Origin: CBDCZY01 sp965224745
Lineage (GTDB): Bacteria > Pseudomonadota > Gammaproteobacteria > Methylococcales > Methylomonadaceae
NCBI GenBank assembly: GCA_965224745.1
Contig: CBDCZY010000001.1
Coordinates: 372,001 to 436,000, forward strand
DNA length: 64,000 nt
Direction of reading: 5' to 3'
Numbering within the stretch: position 1 is the first letter of the stretch; every line of letters starts with the position of its first letter. Shown piece after piece: positions 8,810 through 17,499 of the stretch. Both the position numbers and the translations under genes were made by a program. The notes under the pieces are model-generated. The model saw nothing but the letters and a program-made list of their open reading frames with translations, was not told the origin of the DNA and did no database searches.

Positions 8810-9726
8810 GTCCAGCATTTATCGTTTATTTTCCTGTCTGCGCGATCCTGCTTTCTAGCATAGCAGTTATTTCCCCCAGCATTTTTATTACGTTTAAACC
8901 AGCGATTATGCCATTACTATCGTTGGTCATGTTTAGCATGGGGATGACGCTTACCTGGCAACATTTCAAAAAGGCATTGAAACGTCCATTTGTGATCGTT
9001 ATCGCTTTGTTTATTCAATACAGCTTGATGCCATTATTTGCTTTTTTAATTGCCTTGATGCTGAATCTTCCAAGAGAATTGATGATAGGTTTGATGCTGG
9101 TAGGTTGCAGCTCAGGTGGAACTGCTTCCAATGTCATCTGTTATCTGGCCCGAGGTGATGTCGCGTTATCGATTATTATGACTATGGTGTCAACATTATG
9201 TGCGGTCATTTTTATGCCTTTTCTTGCTTATCTTTATTTACATCAGACCGTTAATGTTCCGATTGAGGACATGATGCAAACTTTGCTTACAATCGTACTC
9301 TTGCCTGTCCTGACAGGTACCGCGATCAATAGTTTGTTTGGGGCTAAGTTGGCAGGCATACAACGTTTTTACCCTGTCTTATCTGCATTTTGTATCATTC
9401 TTATCATCGCCATTATTACTGGGATCAATCATGCCAACCTGCTTAACCTGACTTGGCATACTACTCTGGCGGTTGCTATGCATAATTCACTAGGCCTATT
9501 GGCTGGTTATTTTATTGCCAGGCTTTTTGGTTATGATGAAACCATCTGTCGAACGCTTAGCATTGAAGTCGGTATGCAAAACTCTGGTTTGAGTGTGGCC
9601 TTAGCGGTTAAATACTTCAATACTGTTGCGGCGCTTCCTGGAGCAGTCTTTAGTATCTGGCACAATATATCTGGTTCTATGCTGGCAGCATACTGGCGTA
9701 AAAGCGCAGTTTCGACAAATCATTAA
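8806..9726 (+). CDS. BASS-family (bile acid:Na+ symporter-like) transporter
   Basis: A 306-aa polytopic inner-membrane protein with nine to ten hydrophobic segments. It carries BASS-family signatures: PLLSLVMFSMGMTLTW near the N-terminus, VGCSSGGTASNVICYLARG in the crossover region, and EVGMQNSGLSVALAVKYF near the C-terminus. Members import organic anions (bile acids, pantoate, pyruvate and other keto-acids) with sodium. The substrate here is unknown. It is the last gene of the operon with the MxaK/L-like pair and DUF2905, overlapping DUF2905 by ATGA. A further gene, purD, follows after 116 bp. Confidence 0.88.
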   Translation: MSPAFIVYFPVCAILLSSIAVISPSIFITFKPAIMPLLSLVMFSMGMTLTWQHFKKALKRPFVIVIALFIQYSLMPLFAFLIALMLNLPRELMIGLMLVGCSSGGTASNVICYLARGDVALSIIMTMVSTLCAVIFMPFLAYLYLHQTVNVPIEDMMQTLLTIVLLPVLTGTAINSLFGAKLAGIQRFYPVLSAFCIILIIAIITGINHANLLNLTWHTTLAVAMHNSLGLLAGYFIARLFGYDETICRTLSIEVGMQNSGLSVALAVKYFNTVAALPGAVFSIWHNISGSMLAAYWRKSAVSTNH

Positions 9727-9842
9727 GTTTTTATTCCGACTCAAGGTTTCCCCCTCAAGCTTTGTTTTACAGCGCTCTTTGCTTTTATTGCGTAAAGTAT
9801 CAACCTTTTAGTAACGCCCCATTCATTGAATTACACAATATT

Positions 9843-11117
9843 ATGAACATTCTAATTATCGGTTGCGGTGGACGCGAACACGCGCTTGCCTGGAAAGCTC
9901 GGCAATCAAAGCTTGCAGATAAAGTTTATGTAGCGCCGGGAAACGCCGGTACTGCGCTGGAGCCTGGGGTCGACAATGTTCTTATCGACGCCACGGAAAT
10001 CGATAAACTTCTTCAGTTTGCAAAAGATTCAACTATTGGTCTGACAATCGTTGGCCCTGAAGTGCCTCTGGTTGCAGGCATTGTCGATCAATTTACCCAA
10101 GCGGATATAAAATGTTTCGGCCCTACTCAAAAAGCAGCGCAATTAGAAGGTTCGAAAACGTATTGTAAGGATTTCATGAAAAGGCACAATATCCCAACCG
10201 CTGAGTACCAATCGTTCATTAGTGCAGACAATGCAATTGCTTATGTACAACAAAAAAGCCTGCCAATAGTCATTAAGGCCGACGGTTTGGCAGCCGGGAA
10301 GGGGGTTGTTATTGCAGAAACAGAAATACAGGCCGTAACCGCCATTCAAGACATGTTGTCTGGCAATGCATTTGGCGAAGCGGGTAGTCGTGTTGTCATT
10401 GAGGAGTTTCTTACGGGTGAAGAAGCCAGTTTCATTGTTATAGCTGATGGTGTTAATGCGCTTCCAATGGCGACTTCTCAAGACCACAAGGCTAGAGATG
10501 ATGGCGATAAAGGCCCCAATACCGGTGGTATGGGAGCATACTCTCCTGCACCAGTGGTGACCGAAGAATTGCACGAAAAGATCATGCAGCAAATTATCAT
10601 GCCGACTCTAGATGGGCTGGCAATTGACGGCATACCCTATACAGGATTTCTCTATGCTGGGTTAATGATAAAACCAGATGGTGATATCAAGGTGCTGGAA
10701 TATAACTGTCGTTTTGGTGATCCTGAAACTCAACCTATCATGATGCGCTTAAAAAGTGATTTGATTGAACTATGTATTGCAGCCATCGATCAAAAGCTAC
10801 ACCAATGTCAAACGGATTGGGATGAAAAGTCGGCGCTTGGTGTGGTATTAGCTGCAGGAGGTTATCCAGATAGTTATCAAAATGGGGATGCGATAACGGG
10901 CTTGTCAAACGAACAAGCGGGACAAAAAGTATTTCACGCCGGAACAGAACAGCAGAATGGCGAAATCGTCACCTCTGGAGGTCGGGTACTTTGCGCTAGC
11001 GCGCTAGGAAACACCTTAAGTCAAGCCAAAATCAGTGCGTACCAGTTAGTTAACAAAATTACCTGGAATAACATGTATTATCGCCATGATATCGGTGATA
11101 AAGGGATAAATCGTTGA
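9843..11117 (+). CDS. purD: Phosphoribosylamine-glycine ligase
   Basis: A 424-aa ATP-grasp enzyme that joins glycine to 5-phosphoribosylamine in purine synthesis. The start is set at the ATG at 9843, where the family N-terminus MNILIIGCGGREHALAWK begins; an upstream in-frame ATG at 9762 adds unrelated residues. Visible hallmarks are PGNAGTA, VVGPE-type IVGPEVPLVAG, KADGLAAGKGV, the PurD signature FGDPETQ, and the glycine-binding ATP-grasp core MGAYSPAP. The length is normal. No purH precedes it, although purHD is the common arrangement in gammaproteobacteria. Confidence 0.95.
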   Translation: MNILIIGCGGREHALAWKARQSKLADKVYVAPGNAGTALEPGVDNVLIDATEIDKLLQFAKDSTIGLTIVGPEVPLVAGIVDQFTQADIKCFGPTQKAAQLEGSKTYCKDFMKRHNIPTAEYQSFISADNAIAYVQQKSLPIVIKADGLAAGKGVVIAETEIQAVTAIQDMLSGNAFGEAGSRVVIEEFLTGEEASFIVIADGVNALPMATSQDHKARDDGDKGPNTGGMGAYSPAPVVTEELHEKIMQQIIMPTLDGLAIDGIPYTGFLYAGLMIKPDGDIKVLEYNCRFGDPETQPIMMRLKSDLIELCIAAIDQKLHQCQTDWDEKSALGVVLAAGGYPDSYQNGDAITGLSNEQAGQKVFHAGTEQQNGEIVTSGGRVLCASALGNTLSQAKISAYQLVNKITWNNMYYRHDIGDKGINR

Positions 11118-11189
11118 GTTAGAATAGGGTTTCGATATTGAGCGCTAAGGAATATCAAAGCTCTTCAATGATAGCTGTCAACAACATCC

Positions 11190-12278
11190 ATGTCTACTCA
11201 AGTCGTTTTAACTGCGATGCCAATTGATCTAAAACCCTACCAAATAGCCGTGGTGATTGGCCGCTACCAAATTTTTCACATCGGTCACGAATTACTTTTA
11301 CAACATGCGCTTACCATCGCCAAAAAAGTAATCATTGTTATTGGCTCATCCCATCATGCCAGAACACCACGCAACCCTTTTACTTGGGAAGAGCGGGTAG
11401 AGATGATAGTTGCGACCCTCACTGAACAACAACATAACCAAGTTATCTGCCTACCTGTGAGGGATTATTTCAACGACCAACGATGGACCGCAGATGTAAA
11501 ACGTCAAGTACATGAGCACTATTCCCCCAGAGACACGATCGCATTGGTAGGTCATAAAAAACCCGGTGATACTAGCAATTATTATCTCGATCACTTTCCA
11601 GGCTGGCATCTGGTTGAAGTTGAATCGCCTCATAAAGTAGATGCAGCAGAGTTAAGAAAAATCTATTTTGAAACAGCTGATATCGAAGTCACTTTGCAAA
11701 ACTTAGCATCTTGGGTCTCTGAGCCAGTACACCAGTTCCTCAAAAACTGGTGCAAAAAGCCAGACTATTCCAGCCTTTCCCAAGAATATAGTGCTGTAAT
11801 AAAGGAGCAAGAAAAATGTAGAAGGAGCGCACACTCAGCTATTTTAACTTCCGTACACGCCCTGATTGAAGCTAATGGGCGAATATTGTTTAGTCGGAGA
11901 AATAAGTTACCTGGAAAAGGCTTATGGATGCTGCCAGGCGGGTTCATTGGACCATATGAAAGATTAGTTCAAGCAGCGCTCAGGCAATTGCGTGAAGCCA
12001 CTAACAGCAGTCTATCGGAAAAAACACTGTTAAAACACCTGAAACAGGTAAAGATTTTCGATCATCCTAACCGATCTTGTTTGGGACGTGTTATAACCCA
12101 TGTTCATTGGTTCCAGCTACCCAGTGAAGAGTTGCCAAAAAGCAAAGCTACTCAACAGTTATCTAACAACCAATGGTTCCCTGTTGAAAAAATCATGACC
12201 TTAGAAGATCAGCTATACGAGGATCATTTTCATATCATGGATTCATGCTATGACTTTCTCAATAACGATAATACCTAA
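11190..12278 (+). CDS. NMN adenylyltransferase fused to a degenerate Nudix domain
   Basis: 362 aa. The N-terminal NadM-type nucleotidyltransferase (about 15-185) has the GRYQIFHIGHE motif with H30-x-G-H33 and the C-terminal AELRKIYFE ligand segment. It would make NAD from NMN and ATP. The C-terminal Nudix domain (about 210-350) aligns with ADP-ribose pyrophosphatases. Its Nudix box (from G251) reads E257, then R265-Q266-L-R-E269-A270. The first catalytic glutamate of REUxEE is Gln, the second E of the EE pair is Ala, and the following Gly is Asn. The adenylyltransferase is probably active and the hydrolase probably not. The in-frame ATG at 11220 is an alternative start. IS21 copy A sits 36 bp downstream. 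Confidence 0.88.
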   Translation: MSTQVVLTAMPIDLKPYQIAVVIGRYQIFHIGHELLLQHALTIAKKVIIVIGSSHHARTPRNPFTWEERVEMIVATLTEQQHNQVICLPVRDYFNDQRWTADVKRQVHEHYSPRDTIALVGHKKPGDTSNYYLDHFPGWHLVEVESPHKVDAAELRKIYFETADIEVTLQNLASWVSEPVHQFLKNWCKKPDYSSLSQEYSAVIKEQEKCRRSAHSAILTSVHALIEANGRILFSRRNKLPGKGLWMLPGGFIGPYERLVQAALRQLREATNSSLSEKTLLKHLKQVKIFDHPNRSCLGRVITHVHWFQLPSEELPKSKATQQLSNNQWFPVEKIMTLEDQLYEDHFHIMDSCYDFLNNDNT

Positions 12279-12394
12279 CTGTTTGTTGTCATATCGATAG
12301 TAGCTATGCACTGGTGCGTATTCTGGTGATCATGAACACCGATTCTGGCCATCGTGAACACTTCCCTTGTCCACGCATTGGATTCAGGTTATTT

Positions 12395-13150
12395 TTACCC
12401 TAAGTGTTCACCATCAGTCAAATTTGACTGTGTTTTTCGCATAGATTCTCCTTTTAATTTGATGCGATGTGCGTTGTGCATGAGCCGATCCAAAATAGCA
12501 TCAGCCAGTGTATTGTCACCAATAGATTGATACCATTGATCCGTAGGTAATTGACTGATCATAATGGTGGATGCACTTTCGTAACGATCATCCATAATTT
12601 CCATTAAATCATTACGTTGTGCTGCTTTTAATGGCTCAAGCCCCCAATCGTCTATAATCAGACAATCCAGTTTGGCTAATGTTTGTAGAGCCTTGCTGTA
12701 AGTTCCATCTGCTTTTGCCTGAGTGAGTTCCAGCATTAACCGTGACAGTCGGTAATATTTCACGCTATAGCCTTTCATACAGGCAGTATGTCCCAACGCA
12801 CAAGCAATATAGGTTTTACCGCTGCCACAAGGCCCAGTAATGAGTATGTTTTGTGATTTATTCAGCCAATCGCAATGTAACAGTGAAGCCATCATGGATT
12901 GTTTCAGTCCTCTGGGATGCTGATAATCAATGGCATTGCTGTTGGCTGCCAGTTTTAATTTAGCGGCTTTGAGTAAGCGCTGCTGTTTTCTATTTTCTCT
13001 GTCTTGATATTCACTATCCGCTAATAATTGCAGCCGTTCCTCAAAGGGTAATCCTTCATAGGTATTAGGCTGTTCTATCTGGCTAACCAATGCATTAGCC
13101 ATGCCTGATAATTTCAGCTGCCTGAGTTGTGTTATGGTTTGTTCCAACAT
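12395..13150 (-). CDS. istB: IS21 helper ATPase IstB
   Basis: A 251-aa AAA+ ATPase that assists the IstA transposase, marking the target and stimulating insertion. Walker A is GPCGSGKTYIA, Walker B is CLIIDDWG, and the DnaC-like core is typical. Length and position downstream of istA are normal. The protein is identical to IstB of copy B (57179-57934). Confidence 0.96.
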   Translation of the reverse strand: MLEQTITQLRQLKLSGMANALVSQIEQPNTYEGLPFEERLQLLADSEYQDRENRKQQRLLKAAKLKLAANSNAIDYQHPRGLKQSMMASLLHCDWLNKSQNILITGPCGSGKTYIACALGHTACMKGYSVKYYRLSRLMLELTQAKADGTYSKALQTLAKLDCLIIDDWGLEPLKAAQRNDLMEIMDDRYESASTIMISQLPTDQWYQSIGDNTLADAILDRLMHNAHRIKLKGESMRKTQSNLTDGEHLG

Positions 13151-13173
13151 AATTAATCTCGCTTGTCATTCTA

Positions 13174-14730
13174 TTAGTGAAAACTTTCTGGGCCACGGAT
13201 GTTTTTATGGGCTTGAGGCAAGGCAGGCAGCGACTCTTTGTTTTCTGTCAGTAATTGATCTTGATTACTCCGCAAAATATCTTTGATGTGTTTAAGTTTG
13301 TATAAGTTGTTTTTGTTAGCAATCAAACACGCCTTATTTAATCGTTCAGCAGGATAACTTCGGGAGAGATTGAGTAATCCCAGGCAGACTCTATAAGCCT
13401 GCTCTGGATGTTGTCGTTGATTAAGCACCGTTTTAACCCAAAGCAAGACTTCATCGCCGATGTCTTTTGCCCAGTCCATTAATCGACCCGGTGTCCACTG
13501 ATGATGCTTTTCATGTTTAACAGGCATATGCTCTGCTACGGTGGTCATGCCAGAATGATATTTTCTAGCGTGGCTGGTTATGCGTTTGTTGTGGAAGTAG
13601 AGCTCAATCACATATTCTTTGGCATGAATCGCAAGCTTTTCACCGACCAGATGATGCGGAACGGAGTAAAAATGATCGTCATAGCGAATATGATAATCAA
13701 TATTGACTTTGACCGTTTTAATCTCGGTATATTGATAAGTCTGCTTAGGTAGCGGCAAGAGAGCGGGCTTATCTATGGATTCAAACCATTGTTGTCGTGA
13801 GCCTTTCAGCTGTTTAAACGGCTTATTATTCACCTCTTCTAATAGTGCTTTAATGCAGTGGTTTAATTCTTCCAAAGAGAAAAAAGTATGGTGTCGTAGT
13901 CTGGCCAGTATCCAGCGTTCTATGATTTGTACACCGACTTCAGCCTTGGCTTTATCTTTGGGTTTTAACGGTCTGGCAGGCACTAGTGCAGTACCATAAT
14001 GTGCGGCAAGTTGTTGGTAAGAAGGATTGATTTCTGGATCATAACGACAGGCTTTAGTGACTGCACTTTTCAAATTATCTGGAACCACCATCGTAGGCAC
14101 GCCACCGATGAAGTTAAAAGCTCTGACATGACTGTTAATCCAGTCAGGTAGTTTTTGACTCCATGTCGCTTCACAAAAGGTGTAATTGGAAGCGCCTAAA
14201 ACAGCAACGAATATCTGAGCAGTTTTGATTTCTCCTGTGCTGTTACTGACAATAGGCACGGTTTGACCTGCATAATCTACAAACAGCTTTTCACCAGCCT
14301 TGTGGGTTTGACGCATGGAACGTCTTTGTTTTTTTTGCCAGTCTTGGTACAACGTGCAATATTGCGAGTAACTGTAGCAGCGATTAGGGTAGTGCTGGGT
14401 ATACTCTTCCCATAGCAGCAGTTTAGTCACACCTTTACGTTTAAGTTCCTGGTATACCTCAACCCAGTTAGGCAACTGAAATTGATCGGATGGTCGGGTA
14501 TCCGATTCAGGATAAAACTGACCGGCCAGTTGTTGATCATCAAGTTGCTCTATGGCTTTCCAATCCAGCCCCATTTCTTCCGCTTTACGGGTGACTTTTT
14601 GTATGGCTCCCAGACTTAATTTAAGACTGTCTCTGATCTGACGCATGCTGAGGTCAGCATGTAATCGAAGTCGTAGTACTTCGCGTAATTTTCGCATTGA
14701 TATTCTCTGTGTTGGCATCACCTGTCCCAA
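13174..14730 (-). CDS. istA: IS21 transposase IstA
   Basis: A 518-aa DDE transposase with an N-terminal helix-turn-helix (LHADLSMRQIRDSLKLSLGA), a catalytic rve domain (first Asp in KLFVDYAGQTVPI, Asn/Asp-rich VVPDNLKSAV, Glu in KAKAEVGVQIIERW) and a C-terminal Mu-type domain. The start at 14730 follows the terminal repeat block. istB lies 23 bp downstream. Compared with copy B, differences cluster in the last ~45 residues (see findings). Confidence 0.95.
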   Translation of the reverse strand: MGQVMPTQRISMRKLREVLRLRLHADLSMRQIRDSLKLSLGAIQKVTRKAEEMGLDWKAIEQLDDQQLAGQFYPESDTRPSDQFQLPNWVEVYQELKRKGVTKLLLWEEYTQHYPNRCYSYSQYCTLYQDWQKKQRRSMRQTHKAGEKLFVDYAGQTVPIVSNSTGEIKTAQIFVAVLGASNYTFCEATWSQKLPDWINSHVRAFNFIGGVPTMVVPDNLKSAVTKACRYDPEINPSYQQLAAHYGTALVPARPLKPKDKAKAEVGVQIIERWILARLRHHTFFSLEELNHCIKALLEEVNNKPFKQLKGSRQQWFESIDKPALLPLPKQTYQYTEIKTVKVNIDYHIRYDDHFYSVPHHLVGEKLAIHAKEYVIELYFHNKRITSHARKYHSGMTTVAEHMPVKHEKHHQWTPGRLMDWAKDIGDEVLLWVKTVLNQRQHPEQAYRVCLGLLNLSRSYPAERLNKACLIANKNNLYKLKHIKDILRSNQDQLLTENKESLPALPQAHKNIRGPESFH

Positions 14731-14922
14731 TTAAAATCAGGTAGGTTAGCAATGGACAATAATCAATGTGTGGAAAGGATTCTGATTGATCGTGAACACC
14801 GATTCTGGAAAAACAGCAAAAGTGTTCACCATCAAATCAGAATTAGCGTTCACTATGAACCAGAATAGGTGTTCACGATGCATCAGAATCAGTGTTCACG
14901 TTGAGCCAGAATATGCAACTGG

Positions 14923-15563
14923 TTCCAGTCTATTTTTTTCATAATCCTTGCATCTGGTTGTTGTGAAAACTAGCAGGCTTTTAAATAAATTATGAGAATT
15001 CTTTTGGAACCTTTAGGACTAAGGCGCCTCTAATGTTCCAGGTTCTGCCATGCCGTAATTCCTGATAATGTATTCTTAAGGAAAATGAAACCACAATGAA
15101 TTAAAACCTGTGGTTTCATTCTTTTTTTACTATCGTTTATATTCCTGCCTCCTCCAAGTATTAAAAACCCACAACATCATATTGCGTGAAGCGTTTTTAG
15201 TTTTTTTGTTTATTTTTATCATAAGAGCTAAAAAATAACTGCATTCAATGTGAAAAAGTTACGTGCAAGATTGCTTTGCATTGACTACATTAGCTGTCAA
15301 GGCTTAAATCGAAACACCTTTTGTTAATAAACATGTTATGCGAGGCAGGTTTTTTCGAATCTGATTCAGGTTTATAAATTGATACTGCATCAGTGAGGTT
15401 AGATCTGCTAATCCAAGGAAAATCATACCTGAAGTGCTCAAAATACGCTTCTTGGAACTTTGCTAAGCCAAGATGTTTGAAAATGACCCTGCAAGGGACT
15501 GTGTTTAAGCATGATGCCATGATTAATTCCCTTAGACAACTATTGGCAGTTCGGAGTAAAGTA
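14923..15563. other. Intergenic region holding a terminator and the crp-like promoter
   Basis: 640 bp without a supported gene. A long in-frame extension of the Crp-like gene runs back to a GTG at 15393, but its residues do not look like the family. Before the IS21 insertion this stretch was the 3' flank of the NadM-Nudix gene. Confidence 0.5.
15084..15128 (+). terminator. Rho-independent terminator
   Basis: A perfect 12-bp stem AATGAAACCACA (15084-15095) / TGTGGTTTCATT (15109-15120) with a 13-nt loop, followed by CTTTTTTT. It is oriented for plus-strand transcription. It probably served the NadM-Nudix transcript before IS21 copy A separated them by 2.6 kb. Confidence 0.85.
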
Positions 15564-16214
15564 ATGAACAAAGATCATCAAATGTTCGAGTCGCTTTCCA
15601 AAGACGACATAGAATATATTTTCAGTTTTGGCGTTACACGCAAATTTCCTGCTAAAACTCGAGTGTTTAACCAAGGGGATGAAAGTAATTCGCTCTTTTT
15701 TATCAAAGATGGACGAGTAAAAATTTTTGTTAATGACAAGAACGGTAAAACATCAATCTTGCGATATCAGGGCGCTGGCGAATTTTTTGGTGATCTGGGG
15801 CTGATTGATGCTCGTCCGCGTTCTGCTACAGTAGAAACAATTAATGAAGCGAGTTTAACTCAAATGACACGAGCTAAAATACAGCTGTGCCTAGCTGAAA
15901 AGCCATTTCTTGCAAGCAAAATGGTACCCTTTTTGGCGCAAAGAATCCGTGATCTGACCGATGATTTAACAATGTGCAAACTGGGCAGCGCTTATTTACG
16001 GTTTCGTGCCAAATTATACGATTTGTCAGTGATACAATCGGATCAAACACACATTATCTCGCAACGAATTACACAACAGGAAATTGGTGATTTAGTGGGA
16101 ACGGTGCGTGAAAATGTCGGTCGATTTCTTAACGCGCTAAAAGAAGGTGGTTATCTCGAAGAAACTGCACAAGGTCATCTAATTATTAGAAGGAAGTTAC
16201 CCGAGGCTTGGTGA
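15564..16214 (+). CDS. Crp/Fnr-family transcriptional regulator
   Basis: 216 aa from the ATG at 15564, which has GGAG 8 bases upstream; the longer frame starting at 15393 adds non-family residues. An N-terminal cyclic-nucleotide-binding-type barrel (about 5-120) carries GDESNSLFFIKDGRVKIF and GEFFGDLGLIDARPRSATVE. Next come a dimerisation helix and a C-terminal winged helix (ITQQEIGDLVGTVRENVGRFL). The N-terminal cysteines of Fnr are absent, so it does not carry an Fnr-type iron-sulphur cluster. The phosphate-cassette Arg-Ser (PRSAT) suggests it could bind cAMP or another nucleotide. The ligand and regulon are unknown. Confidence 0.9.
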   Translation: MNKDHQMFESLSKDDIEYIFSFGVTRKFPAKTRVFNQGDESNSLFFIKDGRVKIFVNDKNGKTSILRYQGAGEFFGDLGLIDARPRSATVETINEASLTQMTRAKIQLCLAEKPFLASKMVPFLAQRIRDLTDDLTMCKLGSAYLRFRAKLYDLSVIQSDQTHIISQRITQQEIGDLVGTVRENVGRFLNALKEGGYLEETAQGHLIIRRKLPEAW

Positions 16215-16305
16215 GATATCGTTAAAATATCTGTTTCTGCGGATCAGGATTCGAAGAGTATTAAAATGAAAAACTACAGAGAGGGTTGTTACATAGACTT
16301 AAGAT

Positions 16306-16334
16306 CCCCTTTGGCTTATCCTTAAGCAAAGGGG
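16306..16334 (-). terminator. Hairpin downstream of lectin gene copy 1
   Basis: CCCCTTTG (16306-16313) pairs with CAAAGGGG (16327-16334) across a 13-nt loop, 19 bp from the lectin gene stop. There is no strong T tract. Its counterpart behind copy 2 has compensating changes, which supports a functional stem. It may be bidirectional, because the crp-like gene converges on it. Confidence 0.6.
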
Positions 16335-16352
16335 TCGCGGTATAGTAATAGA

Positions 16353-16910
16353 CTAAACTTTTTTTCTTGATTTTGATATCAGACCAACCATGCCAATGCC
16401 GAAGAGCCAAAACGCTGCGGGCAATGGTACTTGTGATCCACCAGAGTATTCAACAACATAACCATTGTGAAACCCAAGCTTTTGGTCGTTTGAAATATCA
16501 TTCCAAACGCCGCCATTTTCAGTAAACCAGAACTGAAGATAGTTTTCTGAACCCAAGCCATTATTAGGTTCATTAGGAGCCCAATTGGTGTAATTAAAGG
16601 CTTCTCCTGTTATCCACTGATAATCGCCTTCATTGGCTGCATCGGTAGCGCCAAGAAGATAAAGGCCTAAATCGGAACCAAGGTTATTCCAGATCCAGCT
16701 GTCTTCTGCTGCTGAAGTGATGGTTGCCAAATGTCCTTGAACGCCGTTAAACGAGGAAGCCGCCGCTAAGTCTCTTGCTTCTGTCCAATCAAATGAACCT
16801 TCTATCGCTTCATAGTAATGTCCATTATCTGGATTTAAAACAGGTGCTGCATTGGCTGTCATCGAAAAAAGTAAAAAGATGCCCGTGGTTTTTGCAATAG
16901 TTTTTAACAT
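16353..16910 (-). CDS. C-type-lectin-domain PEP-CTERM protein, copy 1
   Basis: A 185-aa secreted protein. A signal peptide (about 1-22, FLLFSMTANAA) is followed by one C-type-lectin-like domain (about 28-155) with typical WTEARDLAAASSFNG, GHLATITS, DYQWITGEAFNYTNWAPNEP and the NENYLQF/VWNDI calcium-site region. It ends in a PEP-CTERM-like tail: VPLPAA motif, hydrophobic helix WLFGIGMVGLI, then basic SKSRKK. Proteins with such tails are handled by an exosortase and linked to exopolysaccharide or surface matrix. Copy 2 lies 589 bp away and the mature proteins are identical; the two differ in the first residues (MLKTIAK against MFINIAK). Confidence 0.9.
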   Translation of the reverse strand: MLKTIAKTTGIFLLFSMTANAAPVLNPDNGHYYEAIEGSFDWTEARDLAAASSFNGVQGHLATITSAAEDSWIWNNLGSDLGLYLLGATDAANEGDYQWITGEAFNYTNWAPNEPNNGLGSENYLQFWFTENGGVWNDISNDQKLGFHNGYVVEYSGGSQVPLPAAFWLFGIGMVGLISKSRKKV

Positions 16911-17499
16911 GTATGAATTTCCCCTTGCTAAAAGTTAGCTTAATGACAATCATAATAAATGATTTTCTTATGATTCAATTGTTCAAAAGTACATACTTTA
17001 TCCAATAACAACTCTTGTTAAGAATCTTTCTCATTCTATCTGCTACATGATTAACAGTAACTGAACAAATCTTTAAAACCTGCCATCAATTTTTTTTAAA
17101 AGGTATTAAAATAATTTGGTTTTTTGTAAAAAACACGCAGATTCAAATCAGTCTTCTACAACTTGAAGAATATAAACATAGAATATAGTAAACAGCTAAT
17201 TTGACCATAGTTAAAGTTAGTCTGTTTAATTGTAAAAAGAGCTGCCTTGGTTTCTTACCTTGTTGGACGATGCAGGCCGGGATGCAAGTAAAGTGTTTGA
17301 AGTGAAAGTTCTTTCAATGTCAGGAAACAAGGATGATAGTCCATTAGGATCGGCTGACTGGAATTGGGCTGAGAACTATAATTAATGAGACGTTCCCACA
17401 TGTTTTTATCGTAACTGGTTATTGGTTATTGGTTATTAACTAAATTAATTACGATCCTCTTTGCTTATTCCTGAGCAAAGAGGATGCGTTCTATATAGA
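16911..17499. other. Spacer between the duplicated lectin genes, with a gene relic
   Basis: AT-rich spacer. A stretch at 17236-17385 (plus) reads an open tail without start codon, ending in GSADWNWAENYN and a stop. It looks like the 3' relic of a degraded protein gene of unknown family. Three tandem GGTTATT units lie at about 17417-17437. Confidence 0.4.
17454..17485 (-). terminator. Hairpin downstream of lectin gene copy 2
   Basis: ATCCTCTTTGC (17454-17464) pairs perfectly with GCAAAGAGGAT (17475-17485), 15 bp beyond the lectin gene stop. It is the counterpart of the stem at 16306-16334, with both sides changed so that pairing is kept. Confidence 0.65.

Larger units (their letters stand above)
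12315..14917 (-). mobile_element. IS21-family element, copy A, with 5-bp target duplication
   Basis: A complete IS21-family element. The ends are TGCGTATTCTGG (left) and CCAGAATATGCA (right). The target duplication ACTGG is at 12310-12314 and 14918-14922. Both ends carry multiple copies of a CAGAAT...GTGAACAC repeat, in both orientations (12321-12365 and about 14780-14912), as expected for IstA binding sites. It inserted just downstream of the NadM-Nudix gene without breaking a gene. It is nearly identical to copy B at 57099-59701. Confidence 0.95.

Noticed and set aside
15393..15563. N-terminal extension of the Crp-like regulator from a GTG start
   Set aside because: The added 57 residues do not fit the family, and ATG 15564 has a GGAG at correct distance.
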